NCBI RefSeq assembly: GCF_047238185.1
Contig: NZ_JBDFMI010000001.1
Location: forward strand, 1,364,001 to 1,428,000
Reading direction: 5' to 3'
Length of the DNA stretch: 64,000 nt
From: Bacillus_AD sp047238185
GTDB taxonomy: Bacteria > Bacillota > Bacilli > Bacillales > DSM-1321
Shown here: piece by piece, positions 35,832-44,342 of the stretch
Position numbering within the stretch: the stretch's first letter is position 1
How the letters are laid out: every line of letters begins with the position of its first letter
The notes under the pieces: model-generated
Told to the model about the DNA's origin: nothing
Databases searched by the model: none
Seen by the model: only the letters and a program-made list of their open reading frames with translations
Position numbers and translations under genes: made by a program

Positions 35832-37095
35832 TATAGCTTCCTTACCAAAACGTGATATTCTATGCGTAGATATGAAGTCCTTCTTTGCTTCAGTTGAATG
35901 TGCTAGTCGAAATCTAGATCCTCTCAATACTCATTTAATCGTGATTGGTAAGAAGGAACAAAAAGGATCAGTGGTTCTGGCGTCTTCTCCTTCAGTAAAA
36001 AAGAAATTCGGTATAAAGACAACTAATAGACAATATGAGATTCCTGATGATCCAAGTATTATCGTCACTGAGCCACATATGAATTTATATTTATCCATGA
36101 ATCGTGTCATCCAAGACATTTTCAGAAGATATGTGAGTGATGATGATTTACATATTTATTCGATTGATGAATCCTTTCTTGATGTAACAGCTTCTAGAAA
36201 ACTGTTCGGTGATAAGCTTACAATTGCTAAAAGGATACGAGATGATATAGCAAACGAATTAAGGCTATGCGCTACAGTCGGTATTGGTGATAATCCATTA
36301 TTGGCAAAACTATGCCTGGATAATGACGCAAAATATCGCCCAGAAGGAATTGCCTACTGGGGATATGAAGATGTACCCAATACTGTCTGGAGAATTAAAA
36401 AGCTATCTGATATGTGGGGGATAGGCTCCCGAACAGTCAAAACACTAAATAGCATGGGAATCTATACTGTCCATTCCTTAGCTCATTGTGAACTGCAATT
36501 ACTGCAGAAAAAGCTGGGTGTAATAGGTGAACAGCTGTATTATCACGCTTGGGGTATAGATTTTAGTCGTTTGAATGAAAAGGTAAAGCCTAAAGAAACG
36601 TCTTATGGAAAAAGCCAGGTTCTTTTAAGAGACTATTTGGATGCAGACGAAATAGAAACGGTTATATCTGAAATGGCTGATGATGTGGCAGCACGGTTAC
36701 GGAGACATCGTGTAGTTACGGAAGTTATTCATTTAACCGTAGGGTTTGGATGGCAAGAGCAGGAAAAAGGTTTTTCTCAACAAGTGAAGTTAGAAAGCGC
36801 TACTGACCTAACAAACAGACTAGTTGAAACGTGTCTGACTATTTTTCGTAAACGTTATAAGGGACAAATAGTGAGAACAATAGCGATTAGTGCAGGAAAG
36901 ATTTCTCCTAAAAGGTGTATGCAGCTTAATCTTTTTGCAGATACAGAGAAACTAAAAAAAGAAGAATCATTGGATGCTGCCATTGACCTAATAAGAAATA
37001 AATTTGGTAAGACGGCTGTTTTAAAGGCTTCATCATATATGAGTGGTGGGACTGCATTAAAGAGAGCAGGTCTTGTCGGTGGACATCAGGGGTGA
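35821..37095 (+). CDS. uvrX: Y-family DNA polymerase, UvrX/YqjW type
   Basis: 424 residues. Palm motifs: CVDMKSFFASVE at 15-26 (metal Asp17) and YSIDESFLDV near 115-124 (Asp/Glu). Helix-hairpin-helix MWGIGSRTVKTLNSMGI near 200. A little-finger domain follows, and a beta-clamp-binding peptide QLNLF is at about 368-372. An error-prone translesion enzyme induced by DNA damage via the two upstream LexA boxes. Confidence 0.93.
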   Translation: MEYDIASLPKRDILCVDMKSFFASVECASRNLDPLNTHLIVIGKKEQKGSVVLASSPSVKKKFGIKTTNRQYEIPDDPSIIVTEPHMNLYLSMNRVIQDIFRRYVSDDDLHIYSIDESFLDVTASRKLFGDKLTIAKRIRDDIANELRLCATVGIGDNPLLAKLCLDNDAKYRPEGIAYWGYEDVPNTVWRIKKLSDMWGIGSRTVKTLNSMGIYTVHSLAHCELQLLQKKLGVIGEQLYYHAWGIDFSRLNEKVKPKETSYGKSQVLLRDYLDADEIETVISEMADDVAARLRRHRVVTEVIHLTVGFGWQEQEKGFSQQVKLESATDLTNRLVETCLTIFRKRYKGQIVRTIAISAGKISPKRCMQLNLFADTEKLKKEESLDAAIDLIRNKFGKTAVLKASSYMSGGTALKRAGLVGGHQG

Positions 37096-37160
37096 TCTTT
37101 TTCACTTATTTGGGGGATTTATTCAGTCACCTGAATGTTATTGGGTAACTTTTTTTTATT

Positions 37161-37185
37161 CCACAAACGGAGCAGGATAGTTCAG
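37161..37185 (+). repeat. Array repeat copy 1 (half-site)
   Basis: CCACAAACGGAGCAGGATAG then TTCAG: first member of the repeat family separating single-gene units, directly after the uvrX operon and before the GNAT pseudogene. Consensus of the downstream half-site is YAAACGGGGCAG followed by GWTAGTTGAA. Confidence 0.75.
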
Positions 37186-37220
37186 TAAAAAAAAATAATG
37201 ATATATGGGAGGGAAATTGA

Positions 37221-37785
37221 ATGAAACTTGAAGACATTTTTAAAGAATTACCAACGCTTGAAACCGAAAGATTAACCCTTAGAAAGTGTACAATTAATGA
37301 TGCACAAGATATGTTCGACTATTCTTCTGAACCAGATGTTTCAAGATTTTGTCCCTTGGGAAACCCATGAAAGTATTGATGACACAAATCATTTTTTGAA
37401 TTATATACTGAACCAGTATAGTCAAGGTAATTTATTTCCTTGGGCAATTGAATACAAGGAAAATATGAAGGTTATTGGAACTATTGATTTTGTTGCTTAG
37501 TCAACCGCACATCACAGGGCTGAAATAGGCTTTATATTATCAAAAGATTATTGAGGAAAAGGTCTTATAGTTGAGGCCGCTTCTAAGGTAATGAAGTTTG
37601 GATTTGAAAAAATGGAATTAAATAAGATTGAGGCACCGTGTATGGTTGAAAATATTCAATCTCAAAGAGTTCTTCAGAAATTAAAAATGAGATTAGAAGG
37701 TATATCAAGAGAAAAATACTTAATCAAGGGGAAATTTAGGGATATGGCTACTTATTCTATTCTAACTAAGGAATTTCTATCATAA
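37221..37785 (+). pseudogene. GNAT acetyltransferase (RimJ/RimL-like), frameshifted and with two stops
   Basis: ATG 37221 after GGGAGGG opens a RimJ-like start (PTLETERLTLRKCTINDAQD). The frame shifts near 37345-37355 into FVPWETHESIDDTNHF. An in-frame TAG (37498) and TGA (37551) then occur where family members have Trp (VA-W-STAHHRAEIGF and KDY-W-GKGLIVEA). The C-terminal half is otherwise recognisable to residue 188. Not functional as it stands. Confidence 0.85.
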
Positions 37786-37794
37786 AAAAACTTG

Positions 37795-37881
37795 TTAAGC
37801 TAACAGGTGCTAGAGCTAAAGATCAAGGCTGTCATTTAGGTAGCCTTTTCTTATGTAGCTAATAGTGCAGAATAGTTGAAT
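37795..37881 (+). repeat. Array repeat copy 2 (half-site, hairpin, half-site)
   Basis: GCTAACAGGTGCTAGAG, then hairpin AAGGCT...AGCCTT with TTCTT, then AGCTAATAGTGCAG and AATAGTTGAA. Complete unit following the GNAT pseudogene. Confidence 0.75.
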
Positions 37882-37947
37882 ATGGAATGTTATAATTTGG
37901 ATATAGATATTATACGAAGTATTGGGAGAAAATTTAATAAATAAAAA

Positions 37948-38064
37948 ATGGGTCAATTAGGATTATTTTTATTTATGGTTGGCATCTACATTTCACAATG
38001 GACGCCATTCGGTGTGGCGATTAGTACAGGTGGAGCGCATTCAAATTATTTAATTAGTTATTGA
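37948..38064 (+). pseudogene. 38-codon membrane-protein fragment in the array
   Basis: ATG 37948 to TGA 38064 encodes one hydrophobic span (LGLFLFMVGIYISQWTPFGV), then runs directly into the next repeat copy. No well-placed ribosome site. Its occupation of a whole array slot suggests the remnant of a deleted membrane-protein gene. Confidence 0.4.
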
Positions 38065-38087
38065 ACAAACGGGGGAGTGTAGTTAAA
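38060..38087 (+). repeat. Array repeat copy 3 (half-site)
   Basis: GAACAAACGGGGGAGTGTAG then TTAAA. A hairpin-terminator-like GTTCAACAATC...GATTGTTGAGT with TTTTTT follows at 38107-38140. Confidence 0.7.
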
Positions 38088-38184
38088 AATCGATGTTAAA
38101 CTTATGTTCAACAATCTGGCCCGATTGTTGAGTAAACTCTTTTTTATTAATATGGATGTAATAAGTACATAAAGAGGAATGGAT

Positions 38185-38508
38185 ATGTCGAATGTAACTG
38201 CTTACGAATGGCTAAGAAATAAAGGTTTTTCTATTACGGATATTGATTTCGTTGAATCAGTTTTGACTTTTACATCTACTGCTAAAGCGCTTAACAATAA
38301 AATGGTTGAGATTAACCAAACGTTTCAAATGTCTTTTCCTGATAAAAAAGCAGAGATAGTTCCAAATTTAACCTTCCAACAATTTGATGAAATACTACAT
38401 AATAATGGATTATTCGTTGATTTAAATGAAATGTTGATTAGATATAAAGTGCAAGGTTTTTGTGTGAACATCTGTAATCAATTATTAGAAAATCAGATGG
38501 ATCAATAA
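38185..38508 (+). CDS. Hypothetical protein, 107 residues, intact array gene
   Basis: ATG 38185 chosen for its spacing from AAGAGGAA (ATG 38179 is possible). Soluble, mixed alpha character, with EWLRNKGFSITDIDFVESVL near the N-terminus. No motif or family recognised. It is flanked on both sides by copies of the array repeat. Confidence 0.65.
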   Translation: MSNVTAYEWLRNKGFSITDIDFVESVLTFTSTAKALNNKMVEINQTFQMSFPDKKAEIVPNLTFQQFDEILHNNGLFVDLNEMLIRYKVQGFCVNICNQLLENQMDQ

Positions 38509-38511
38509 TTA

Positions 38512-38540
38512 TTCCAGTAACGAGCACGATGGTTGAATAA
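38512..38540 (+). repeat. Array repeat copy 4 (divergent half-site)
   Basis: CCAGTAACGAGCACGATGGT then TGAATAA, a divergent version of the half-site; a similar copy is at 44343. Confidence 0.6.
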
Positions 38541-38627
38541 AGGGATTTCCAATATTTTTAAAAAAGTAGAGCAAAAATGATATGATTTTAATATGTACGG
38601 ATATATTATGGGAGGAGAAATATCCTT

Positions 38628-38837
38628 AAAACGTCAAGAATTATCCTAACAATAATTACTGTAGGTTTATCGGCTTACGCGCTGATAACTGAAAAGTATG
38701 ATTATAATTCTTATACACTTTTGTTGTTAGGATTTATTATGTTATTTATGAGATTAGAAGAACTTCAAAAAGACCGAAAAAACTTTTAGGGATACATAGG
38801 TATTATTGCTTCGTTATTTGTTTTTTGTTTCTGTTAA
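38628..38837 (+). pseudogene. DUF3953-like small membrane protein with in-frame stop
   Basis: The frame starting about 38628 (original start codon lost; GGAGGAG at 38611) reads SRIILTIITVGLSAYALITE ... GFIMLFMRLEELQKDRKNF, TAG at 38787, then GYIGIIASLFVF in the same frame to TAA 38837. The two-span layout and LEELQK motif match DUF3953 proteins as I recall them. The stop replaces a probable Trp codon. Confidence 0.65.
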
Positions 38838-38846
38838 GCTGTTTTT

Positions 38847-38862
38847 CTTCAACTAACAGGTA
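38847..38862 (+). repeat. Array half-site abutting the IS110 fragment
   Basis: CTTCAACTAACAGGTA, an upstream-type half-site, directly joined to the truncated 3' end of the minus-strand IS110 copy. Confidence 0.55.
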
Positions 38863-38875
38863 TTCTCTTTTCTCG

Positions 38876-39099
38876 AAATACTGAACGACAGGCAGATGAT
38901 AATGCCCCGTAGACTCCAAAACAATGGGTGGTTGTGAGCCTGACTGTTCTTCCACTGCTTTGATAAAGGTGTGTAATTCCTGTAATCCATCCAATGTATG
39001 TGCGACTTTAAAGCTCTTTTTGTAAGGTTTCTTTTTCTCCAAGAATGCTTGAACCTGACTTGCTCCTTTTGCGACATCTAGACCAATGACTGGATTCAT
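38876..39099 (-). pseudogene. Truncated IS110 transposase (N-terminal RuvC-like part)
   Basis: MNPVIGLDVAKGASQVQAFL opens like the complete transposase and keeps the first Asp and the ESTGHYHLPVV motif. Homology stops after about residue 75; the frame then runs into array DNA to a chance stop near 38803. Confidence 0.85.
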
Positions 39100-39262
39100 G
39101 ATATCTCCTCCTCATCAATGAATTAGCTGGTAACCCCTAAATGGCTCCTTATAGTGTCATAGCTTCGCTTGTTATACGAGATCTAAGTCCCAACCAGCTT
39201 CAAGCATGTTTCTATAAGTAGGGGGCGAACAGTTTAGTTGTCGGGATTGAATCCCACAGGTG
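39100..39262 (-). ncRNA. Candidate bridge RNA / left end of the truncated IS110
   Basis: Non-coding DNA upstream of the transposase start. It shares with the other copy a 5' hairpin (GGGATTCAATCCC), CTAAACTGTTCGCCCCCTAC, CTGGTTGGGACTTAGATCTC and GTATAACAAGCGAAGCTAT. IS110-group elements encode their target-choosing bridge RNA in this end. Expression is not shown. Confidence 0.5.
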
Positions 39263-39265
39263 CGG

Positions 39266-39347
39266 ACGTCTACCCCAGCTACCATTAGTATTCTAGAACC
39301 TAAACAAAAAGGTCAACCAATAACATTGGCTAACCATATAATACGAA
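39266..39347. repeat. 82-bp repeat, copy A (second copy at 54046)
   Basis: CTACCCCAGCTACCATTAG ... GGTCAACCAATAACATTGG ... AATACGAAC matches 54046-54128 with about three differences. Read on the minus strand it contains GGTTAGCCAAT-GTT-ATTGGTTGACC followed by TTTTTG, a terminator-like hairpin with two G-U pairs. Confidence 0.8.
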
Positions 39348-39423
39348 CTGGTGCGAGAGTTGATTAGGGCTGTCAATTTGACAGCTTTTTTTATTACACA
39401 AACGTGGCAGAATTGTTGAATAA
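39343..39423 (+). repeat. Array repeat copy 5 (complete)
   Basis: ACGAACTGGTGCGAGAG, hairpin GGGCTGTCAATTTGACAGC with T7, then ACACAAACGTGGCAG and AATTGTTGAATAAG. Confidence 0.75.
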
Positions 39424-39506
39424 GAAAAGTGGATTGATAAACTAAAATAAATGTTTAAGTTTAAATAAAATTTTTAGAAAAACTAAATGGATATGAGGAG
39501 TTTCAG

Positions 39507-40143
39507 ATGACATTAATTTGTTTAGAAGGTGCGAGTGGCGTAGGTAAAACTACAACGTGTAAAGAATTGGAACAGAGGTATAATGCTATATATAGTTCCA
39601 GAAGTGAATTTTTTATTTGAACGTCCTATTCCTGAATCAAAAAGCTGGTATCTTGAAAGACAAGTTGATCGTTGGCAAATAGCACAGGAAAAACTAGAAT
39701 CACATAATCTAGTTTTGTTTGATGGAGATCCTTTTCAACCTCTATGGTATAACTGGATCTACCAAAATGATTATCCAGGTAGTCTTCCTTTCCTAAACGA
39801 ATTTTACTCAAGTCAAATTCAAAAAGGAAATATTGAATTTCCTGACCTTTATATTCATCTCTCTCTCAATGAGAAAGAACTAAGAAAAAGGAAAGAGAAT
39901 GATAAGACTCGAAGACGACGTAATTTTGAAAAACATTTAGGTCTAATTGAACCACAAAAACGTTTTTTTCAACATATGAATGCTATATCCCCTGGTTTGG
40001 TAAAGTTTGTTGATGCAGTTAGTATCGAAGGAAATATAGACATTATAGAAGGATTTATAGCTTCTGAAAAGAAAATCAATCAAGATTCACTGTATATACT
40101 TGAAAACATAATGAAATGGTTAAAAGATATAGAAGTTAACTGA
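39507..40143 (+). pseudogene. P-loop nucleotide/antibiotic kinase-like gene, frameshifted
   Basis: ATG 39507 after GAGGAG begins MTLICLEGASGVGKTTTCKE (Walker A GASGVGKT). A one-base insertion near 39582, in a TATATATA run, moves the rest to another frame: YIVPEVNFLFERP ... WYLERQVDRWQIAQ ... LFDGDPFQPLWYNW ... HLSLNEKELRKRKEND. The total of about 211 codons fits small AAA-type kinases. The substrate is unknown. The downstream part is open for 186 codons, so the damage looks recent. Confidence 0.8.
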
Positions 40144-40208
40144 TGGGTGTTTTACTGTTGGAATCAGCTTCTATTTATATTCCACAAACAGGGCAGGATA
40201 GTGCAAGA
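40138..40208 (+). repeat. Array repeat copy 6
   Basis: AACTGATGGGTGTT, a weak stem (CTGTTG...), then TCCACAAACAGGGCAGGATA and GTGCAAG. Confidence 0.65.
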
Positions 40209-40333
40209 AGGATTTTTTATGCTCAATGAAGAACATCTAATCACTATACAATTTTAAAAAGATACCAATTTAATAAAGACTAAAAAGAACATCTGATTCT
40301 TAATAAATTTTTGAAGTGTGGGGTGAATTGTTA

Positions 40334-40577
40334 TTGAGTGTAAACATTAGATTAGCAAGAATAGAAGACGTTACGACAATTCAATTCAACAAATTGCTAA
40401 ACAATCTTGGGCAAAAACATATGAAAATCTGCTTCCTATTTCTGTTCAAGAAGCGTATTTGAATGAATATTATTCAACGGAACAACTATATCATAAATTG
40501 AAAATTACGCTTTTTTTTGTTGCAGAAACTGAAAATGTGATTGTTGGATTTGCTAATCTTTTTCAAAGTGAAATTAT
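40334..40577 (+). pseudogene. GNAT acetyltransferase fragment 1 (N-terminal part)
   Basis: TTG 40334 after GGGGTGA gives a GNAT start (VNIRLARIEDVTTI). A small duplication of ATTCA shifts the frame into QQIAKQSWAKTYENLLPISV ... FFVAETENVIVGFANLFQSE. It stops being recognisable at 40577, where a second GNAT begins. The catalytic C-terminal half is missing. Confidence 0.7.
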
Positions 40578-41048
40578 ATGGGTATCGTTATTACACAATC
40601 AACCAATGCAAAGTTAGTTCACGACTTGATGAATCAAGCCTTTATGGAATATAAGGATGAGGTACCCCCTTCAAGTGCATTGGAAGAAACTGTTGAGTCT
40701 ATAACAATTGCATTAGAAGGTAATGAGCAAGCGTTAATTTGTTACCTTAATAATAAGCCAATAGGAATGGTTAGATTTCAAGTGAAAAACAACCATGTTT
40801 ACTTTTCAAGATTATCTGTTCTACCAGAGAAACAAGGAATAGGCATTGCTAAAGCTTTATTGAAAGCGTTAGAAGAATATGCTACGAAGAAAGAATTAAC
40901 TAAAATACAATGAAAGGTTCGTATGTATGTACCTCGAAATATTAAATTATATAATTCGGTAGGATATAATATTTTTGATGAAGCAATTGTACATAAACCA
41001 AAGGGTATAAATATAAAAGATGTTGCTTTGGAGAAACAACTTTTATAA
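40578..41048 (+). pseudogene. GNAT acetyltransferase fragment 2, in-frame TGA
   Basis: ATG 40578 opens MGIVITQSTNAKLVHDLMNQ and runs through the acetyl-CoA loop LPEKQGIGIAKALLKAL (residues about 85-101). TGA at 40914 interrupts; the same frame continues KVRMYVPRNIKLYNSVGYN to TAA 41048, giving a full GNAT length of about 156. It has no ribosome site of its own, consistent with a deletion fusing two GNAT units. Confidence 0.75.
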
Positions 41049-41056
41049 GTTTGGTT

Positions 41057-41142
41057 ATTGAACTAAGTAGTACATTACTTCAAAAAAGGGCTGTAAACAA
41101 TTTCATTTTTGTTATGCTGCTAAACTAGCTAATAGTTAGTTT
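41057..41142 (+). repeat. Array repeat copy 7
   Basis: TTGAACTAAGTAGTACATTA and CTTCAA, GGGCTGTAAACAATTTCAT with T-run, then GCTAAACTAGCTAATAGTTA and GTTTG. Confidence 0.6.
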
Positions 41143-41156
41143 GTGAAAAAATACAC

Positions 41157-41234
41157 TTAAACTATGGGGTGCATTACTTCAATATCCAGGGCTGTAATCA
41201 GCTCTTTTTTTGTTATTCCACAAACGGGGCAGGT
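41157..41234 (+). repeat. Array repeat copy 8, interrupted by the group II intron
   Basis: TTAAACTATGGGGTGCATTA and CTTCAA, hairpin GGGCTGTAATCAGCTC with T7 (41189-41211), then CCACAAACGGGGCAGG. The intron begins right after GCAGG; a possible continuation of the half-site (TAACGGAAGAAGG) follows the intron at 43178. Confidence 0.75.
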
Positions 41235-41744
41235 GTGCGGCCGAGCCTAGGTCGTATCATATAGCGGGTGGGATTCCCGTCGAGTAAGAACTAGCCATTC
41301 GCTCGTAGCGAGTCTTGGAGGGCTAATGGTAACATTAGCCTTTAAGCGTAGACAGTTAGGTAGCGGGCCGAAAGCCAAATGGTTGAAGGGATTGAGCTCC
41401 ATAAGCGTTAGTAAACCGAGAGGGCTGATGCCTTACCTGCGTGCAGAAAGCAACATTTTATCCTTTGTTAAAGGCAAGAAGGATAAAACCTCTCTGGAGT
41501 CAGAGACCTTGGCACGCTATACATTGATATGATTCGGCAACTCGGGAGACCCTACGGGTCTTTTCTTTTTTCAGAAGAGTATGGTCTACAAGTGATAACA
41601 AGCAAGGAAACCAAATGCCGTGTAGGGAGTCGGATAGCAGCGTAGTACCAATGAAGTTGGGTAATGCTAATGGAGGGAAGGCTAGCTACCAGTTATCACC
41701 CTTACTAGGGACACATTTACTACACACAGAGGTAGGGATAATAA

Positions 41745-43073
41745 ATGGAAACAAAACTACTAAGGATAGCAGAATTAGCAAAATCTGAACCTAAAATGAA
41801 ATTCACATCTCTTGTACATCTATTAAATGAGCAGTCACTTATTCAATGTCATCATGAGTTACCTAATAAGAAGGCAACTGGCGTGAACGGCACGACTAAA
41901 GAACAATACAATGAAGAGTTGGAAGGTAACATAAAGAATTTAGTAAGTAGACTTAAAGACAAAAGTTATCGTCCAGTTCCAGTGAGACGAAAGTATATAC
42001 CAAAGCTCAATTCGAGTAAGAAAAGACCTTTGGGAATACCAGAACATGAGGATAAGATTGTACAGAAAGGCATTGCCAAAGTGCTAAATGCAATCTATGA
42101 GAATGACTTTTTAGATTGTTCATTTGGGTTTCGACCAAACAGAAACTGTCATGATGCGTTGAAAATACTCAACTTTTATATTGAAAAGAGATTAGTAAGC
42201 TATGTAGTAGATGTAGATATCAAAGGTTTCTTTGACAATGTTGACCACAAATGGATGATGGAGTTCTTGAAACATAGAATTACTGACCCCAACCTTCTGA
42301 GAATAATCAGTAGGTTTCTCAAAGGTGGATACATGGAGGAAGGTAAGAAATACAAAACACAAAATGGTACACCGCAAGGTGGAGTAATATCTCCGATATT
42401 AGCCAATGTGTATCTCCATTATGTTCTCGACTTATGGTTTGAGAAAGTGGTTAGGAAACAATGTGAAGGACAGGCATATATAGTAAGATATGCAGATGAT
42501 TTTGTTTGTTGTTTTCAACATAAAAGGGAAGCACAACAGTTCTATCAGTCTTTAATAAAGAGATTGAAGAAATTTAACTTGGAGATAGCAGAGGATAAAA
42601 CTAAGATTATTCCTTTCGGGCGGTTTGCGGATAATAATGCAAAACGATCAGGGAATGGGAAACCAGCAACCTTTGATTTCCTTGGGTTTACCCACTATTG
42701 TGGAAGAAGTAAACAAGGGAAATTCCGCGTAAAACGGAAATCGAGCAGGAAGAAAGTCCAAGGCAAACTCAAAGAGTCTAAAGAATGGCTGAAGGCTAAT
42801 AGAAATAAAGATATTCATATAATCATGGATAGATTTAAACGTTCTCTAATAGGATACTACAACTATTACTGCATAACAGACAATACTCAAACTGTTAATG
42901 GATTCAAAGAGAAAATCGAAAGCTTACTATTTAAATGGCTAAATAGAAGGAGCCAAAGAAAATCCTTTACATGGGATAAATTTAGGCTTTTCCTTCAGAG
43001 GTTTCCACTTCCTTCTCCAAGAATTAAAGTGAATATTTATGAATTAAGAAAAGAGATTAGCTATATTCTGTAA
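41745..43073 (+). CDS. Group II intron reverse transcriptase/maturase
   Basis: 442 residues. RT motifs in order: YIPKLNSSKKRPLGIPEHED near 86-105, DVDIKGFFDNVDH near 160, NGTPQGGVISPILANVYL near 207, catalytic YADD near 248, then FDFLGFTHYC and a maturase X domain ending with a group-II-specific tail. No HNH endonuclease zinc motif is visible. It splices the intron and reverse-transcribes it into targets. A class C-like assignment is suggested by size and the missing endonuclease domain. Confidence 0.93.
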   Translation: METKLLRIAELAKSEPKMKFTSLVHLLNEQSLIQCHHELPNKKATGVNGTTKEQYNEELEGNIKNLVSRLKDKSYRPVPVRRKYIPKLNSSKKRPLGIPEHEDKIVQKGIAKVLNAIYENDFLDCSFGFRPNRNCHDALKILNFYIEKRLVSYVVDVDIKGFFDNVDHKWMMEFLKHRITDPNLLRIISRFLKGGYMEEGKKYKTQNGTPQGGVISPILANVYLHYVLDLWFEKVVRKQCEGQAYIVRYADDFVCCFQHKREAQQFYQSLIKRLKKFNLEIAEDKTKIIPFGRFADNNAKRSGNGKPATFDFLGFTHYCGRSKQGKFRVKRKSSRKKVQGKLKESKEWLKANRNKDIHIIMDRFKRSLIGYYNYYCITDNTQTVNGFKEKIESLLFKWLNRRSQRKSFTWDKFRLFLQRFPLPSPRIKVNIYELRKEISYIL

Positions 43074-43087
43074 ATGATGACTAGGAG

Positions 43088-43121
43088 GAGCCGTGTGCGT
43101 TAATAGCGCAAGCACGGTTCT
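43088..43121 (+). ncRNA. Group II intron domain V
   Basis: GAGCCGTGTGCG, a short loop, then CGCAAGCACGGTTC: the conserved 34-nt catalytic hairpin with its two-base bulge, 15 bp after the maturase stop. Confidence 0.85.
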
Positions 43122-43268
43122 GTGAGGGGGGAGGAGTACAATTTACCGTAAGGTAGAAAGTCTCCCTTCTACTCGACTAACGGAAGAAGGAAAAAGAAAA
43201 TGTTAAATTTTGTATCTGTAAAAAATCGACATGTGATAAAATTGGGGTATTGAGAAAGGGGATGAAAA

Positions 43269-43888
43269 ATGAATTTAATTATATTATATCTAACGAAAAT
43301 GGTAGGATATATTATAGTTGCTTCGCCTTTTTATTGAATAGGCAGGATTATTTTCGTAAAGAAAAAGAAGAGGCAATTATTATTCAAGAATTAAATTTTA
43401 TTGTTGCTTTTTGCTATGTATATTATTGGTTTAGCATCACAAACAGTGATTCCTCAATGGTCTATGGGCATATACAGTAACACAAGAGAATTTTACTTTA
43501 ATGTTAATTTATCCAATGCAATTTCAACAATGAACTTAATACCTTTTAATACTATCTTTCATACTTCTTTGAAATAAACACAAATGTGGATAATTGGGGC
43601 AGTGTCTCCTTATTGAATTTAACTGCAAACACCCTGTTATTCTTCCCTTTCGGATTTTTTCTTCCACTTATATGGGATACATGTAATTCCTTTAAGAGAA
43701 TGTTATTTATTGTTTTAATCGTTACAATTTCTGTTGAAATACTACAATTTTTTATAGGACGTAGTACGGACATAGATGACGTTATTTTAAATACGTTTGG
43801 TGCTATTATGGGCTATGGAATATATTCGTTACTCAAATGGTTTATTGCGAAAACTTCATTTAATAGAAACCCAGTAAAAGATTTCTAA
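43269..43888 (+). pseudogene. VanZ-family membrane protein, several stops and a frameshift
   Basis: ATG 43269 after GAAAGGGGATG begins MNLIILYLTKMVGYIIVASP and then meets TGA. Recognisable stretches resume: ILLLLFAMYIIGLASQTVIP, NLIPFNTIFHTSLK, stop, and (other frame) LNLTANTLLFFPFGFFLPLI and DIDDVILNTFGAIMGYGIYS, the VanZ motifs. At least three stops plus one frameshift; certainly inactive. Confidence 0.8.
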
Positions 43889-43925
43889 TAGTAGATAAAT
43901 TTGTTGGGTAGACAAGATAGATTTC

Positions 43926-44012
43926 TTAAATTAACTGTGGCGTTGATCCAAACAGGATTAATGCCCTTTTTTATTGAAGATCTTATTGGACAAACGGGGC
44001 AGTTTAGCTCAA
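43926..44012 (+). repeat. Array repeat copy 9 (complete)
   Basis: AATTAACTGTGGC, hairpin GGCGTTGATCC/GGATTAATGCC with T6, then GGACAAACGGGGCAGTTTAG and CTCAA. A sigma-A-like TTGGCA/TATAAT (17-bp spacer) follows for the next unit. Confidence 0.8.
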
Positions 44013-44110
44013 TTGAATTTTTGGCAATCTAATCTTTTGGTGTTATAATATGGAAAAAGGAATGAGTTTACAGAATTTTTATTTGATTTAAATTTTAAAA
44101 GGAGTTTTTT

Positions 44111-44296
44111 ATGTCCCAGAAATTAAGCTATTTAGTCAACTTGTTAATAACCGTAATTTGTATTTTTATTTTTCCTATATTTATATTGAAAAGTCATCCA
44201 GCAATTGCCTTTGTCATAGGTGTAATCATTGCTACCATAATAAATTCATTATTAGGAGCAAAATGGAGACCAGTAAAGAATATTAAATCAAGTTAG
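44111..44296 (+). CDS. Small two-span membrane protein, intact array gene
   Basis: 61 residues, AAGGAG 7 bases before ATG 44111. Two hydrophobic spans (about 8-25 and 31-48) with a short loop and a basic tail KWRPVKNIKSS. It has its own promoter just after repeat copy 9. No family recognised. Confidence 0.7.
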   Translation: MSQKLSYLVNLLITVICIFIFPIFILKSHPAIAFVIGVIIATIINSLLGAKWRPVKNIKSS

Positions 44297-44342
44297 TTCA
44301 ATTACCTACAATAAGAACTTCTTTGCTCAATATAGGAGGAGT

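Larger units (their letters stand above)
38863..39262 (-). mobile_element. IS110-family element, 3'-truncated copy
   Basis: Holds the first about 75 codons of a transposase on the minus strand plus the complete non-coding left end (39100-39262). It is about 70 percent alike to the full-length copy at 45.2 kb at protein level, so they are different members of one family. The right boundary is where similarity to the other copy stops. Confidence 0.75.
41235..43177 (+). mobile_element. Group II intron with RT/maturase
   Basis: The 5' end GTGCGGCC fits the GUGYG consensus. A 5' ribozyme part spans 41235-41744, the maturase ORF sits in the domain IV position, domain V is at 43088-43121, and domain VI ends in a pyrimidine-rich ...CTACTCGAC. 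The exact 3' junction (43172 or 43177) is uncertain. The intron lies in sense with the array, 20 bp after a terminator hairpin. Confidence 0.88.

Noticed and set aside
40914..40916. In-frame TGA in a GNAT as a possible selenocysteine codon
   Set aside because: No SECIS-like hairpin was evident after it, neighbours are plainly decayed with TAG stops and frameshifts, and GNATs have no need for selenocysteine.
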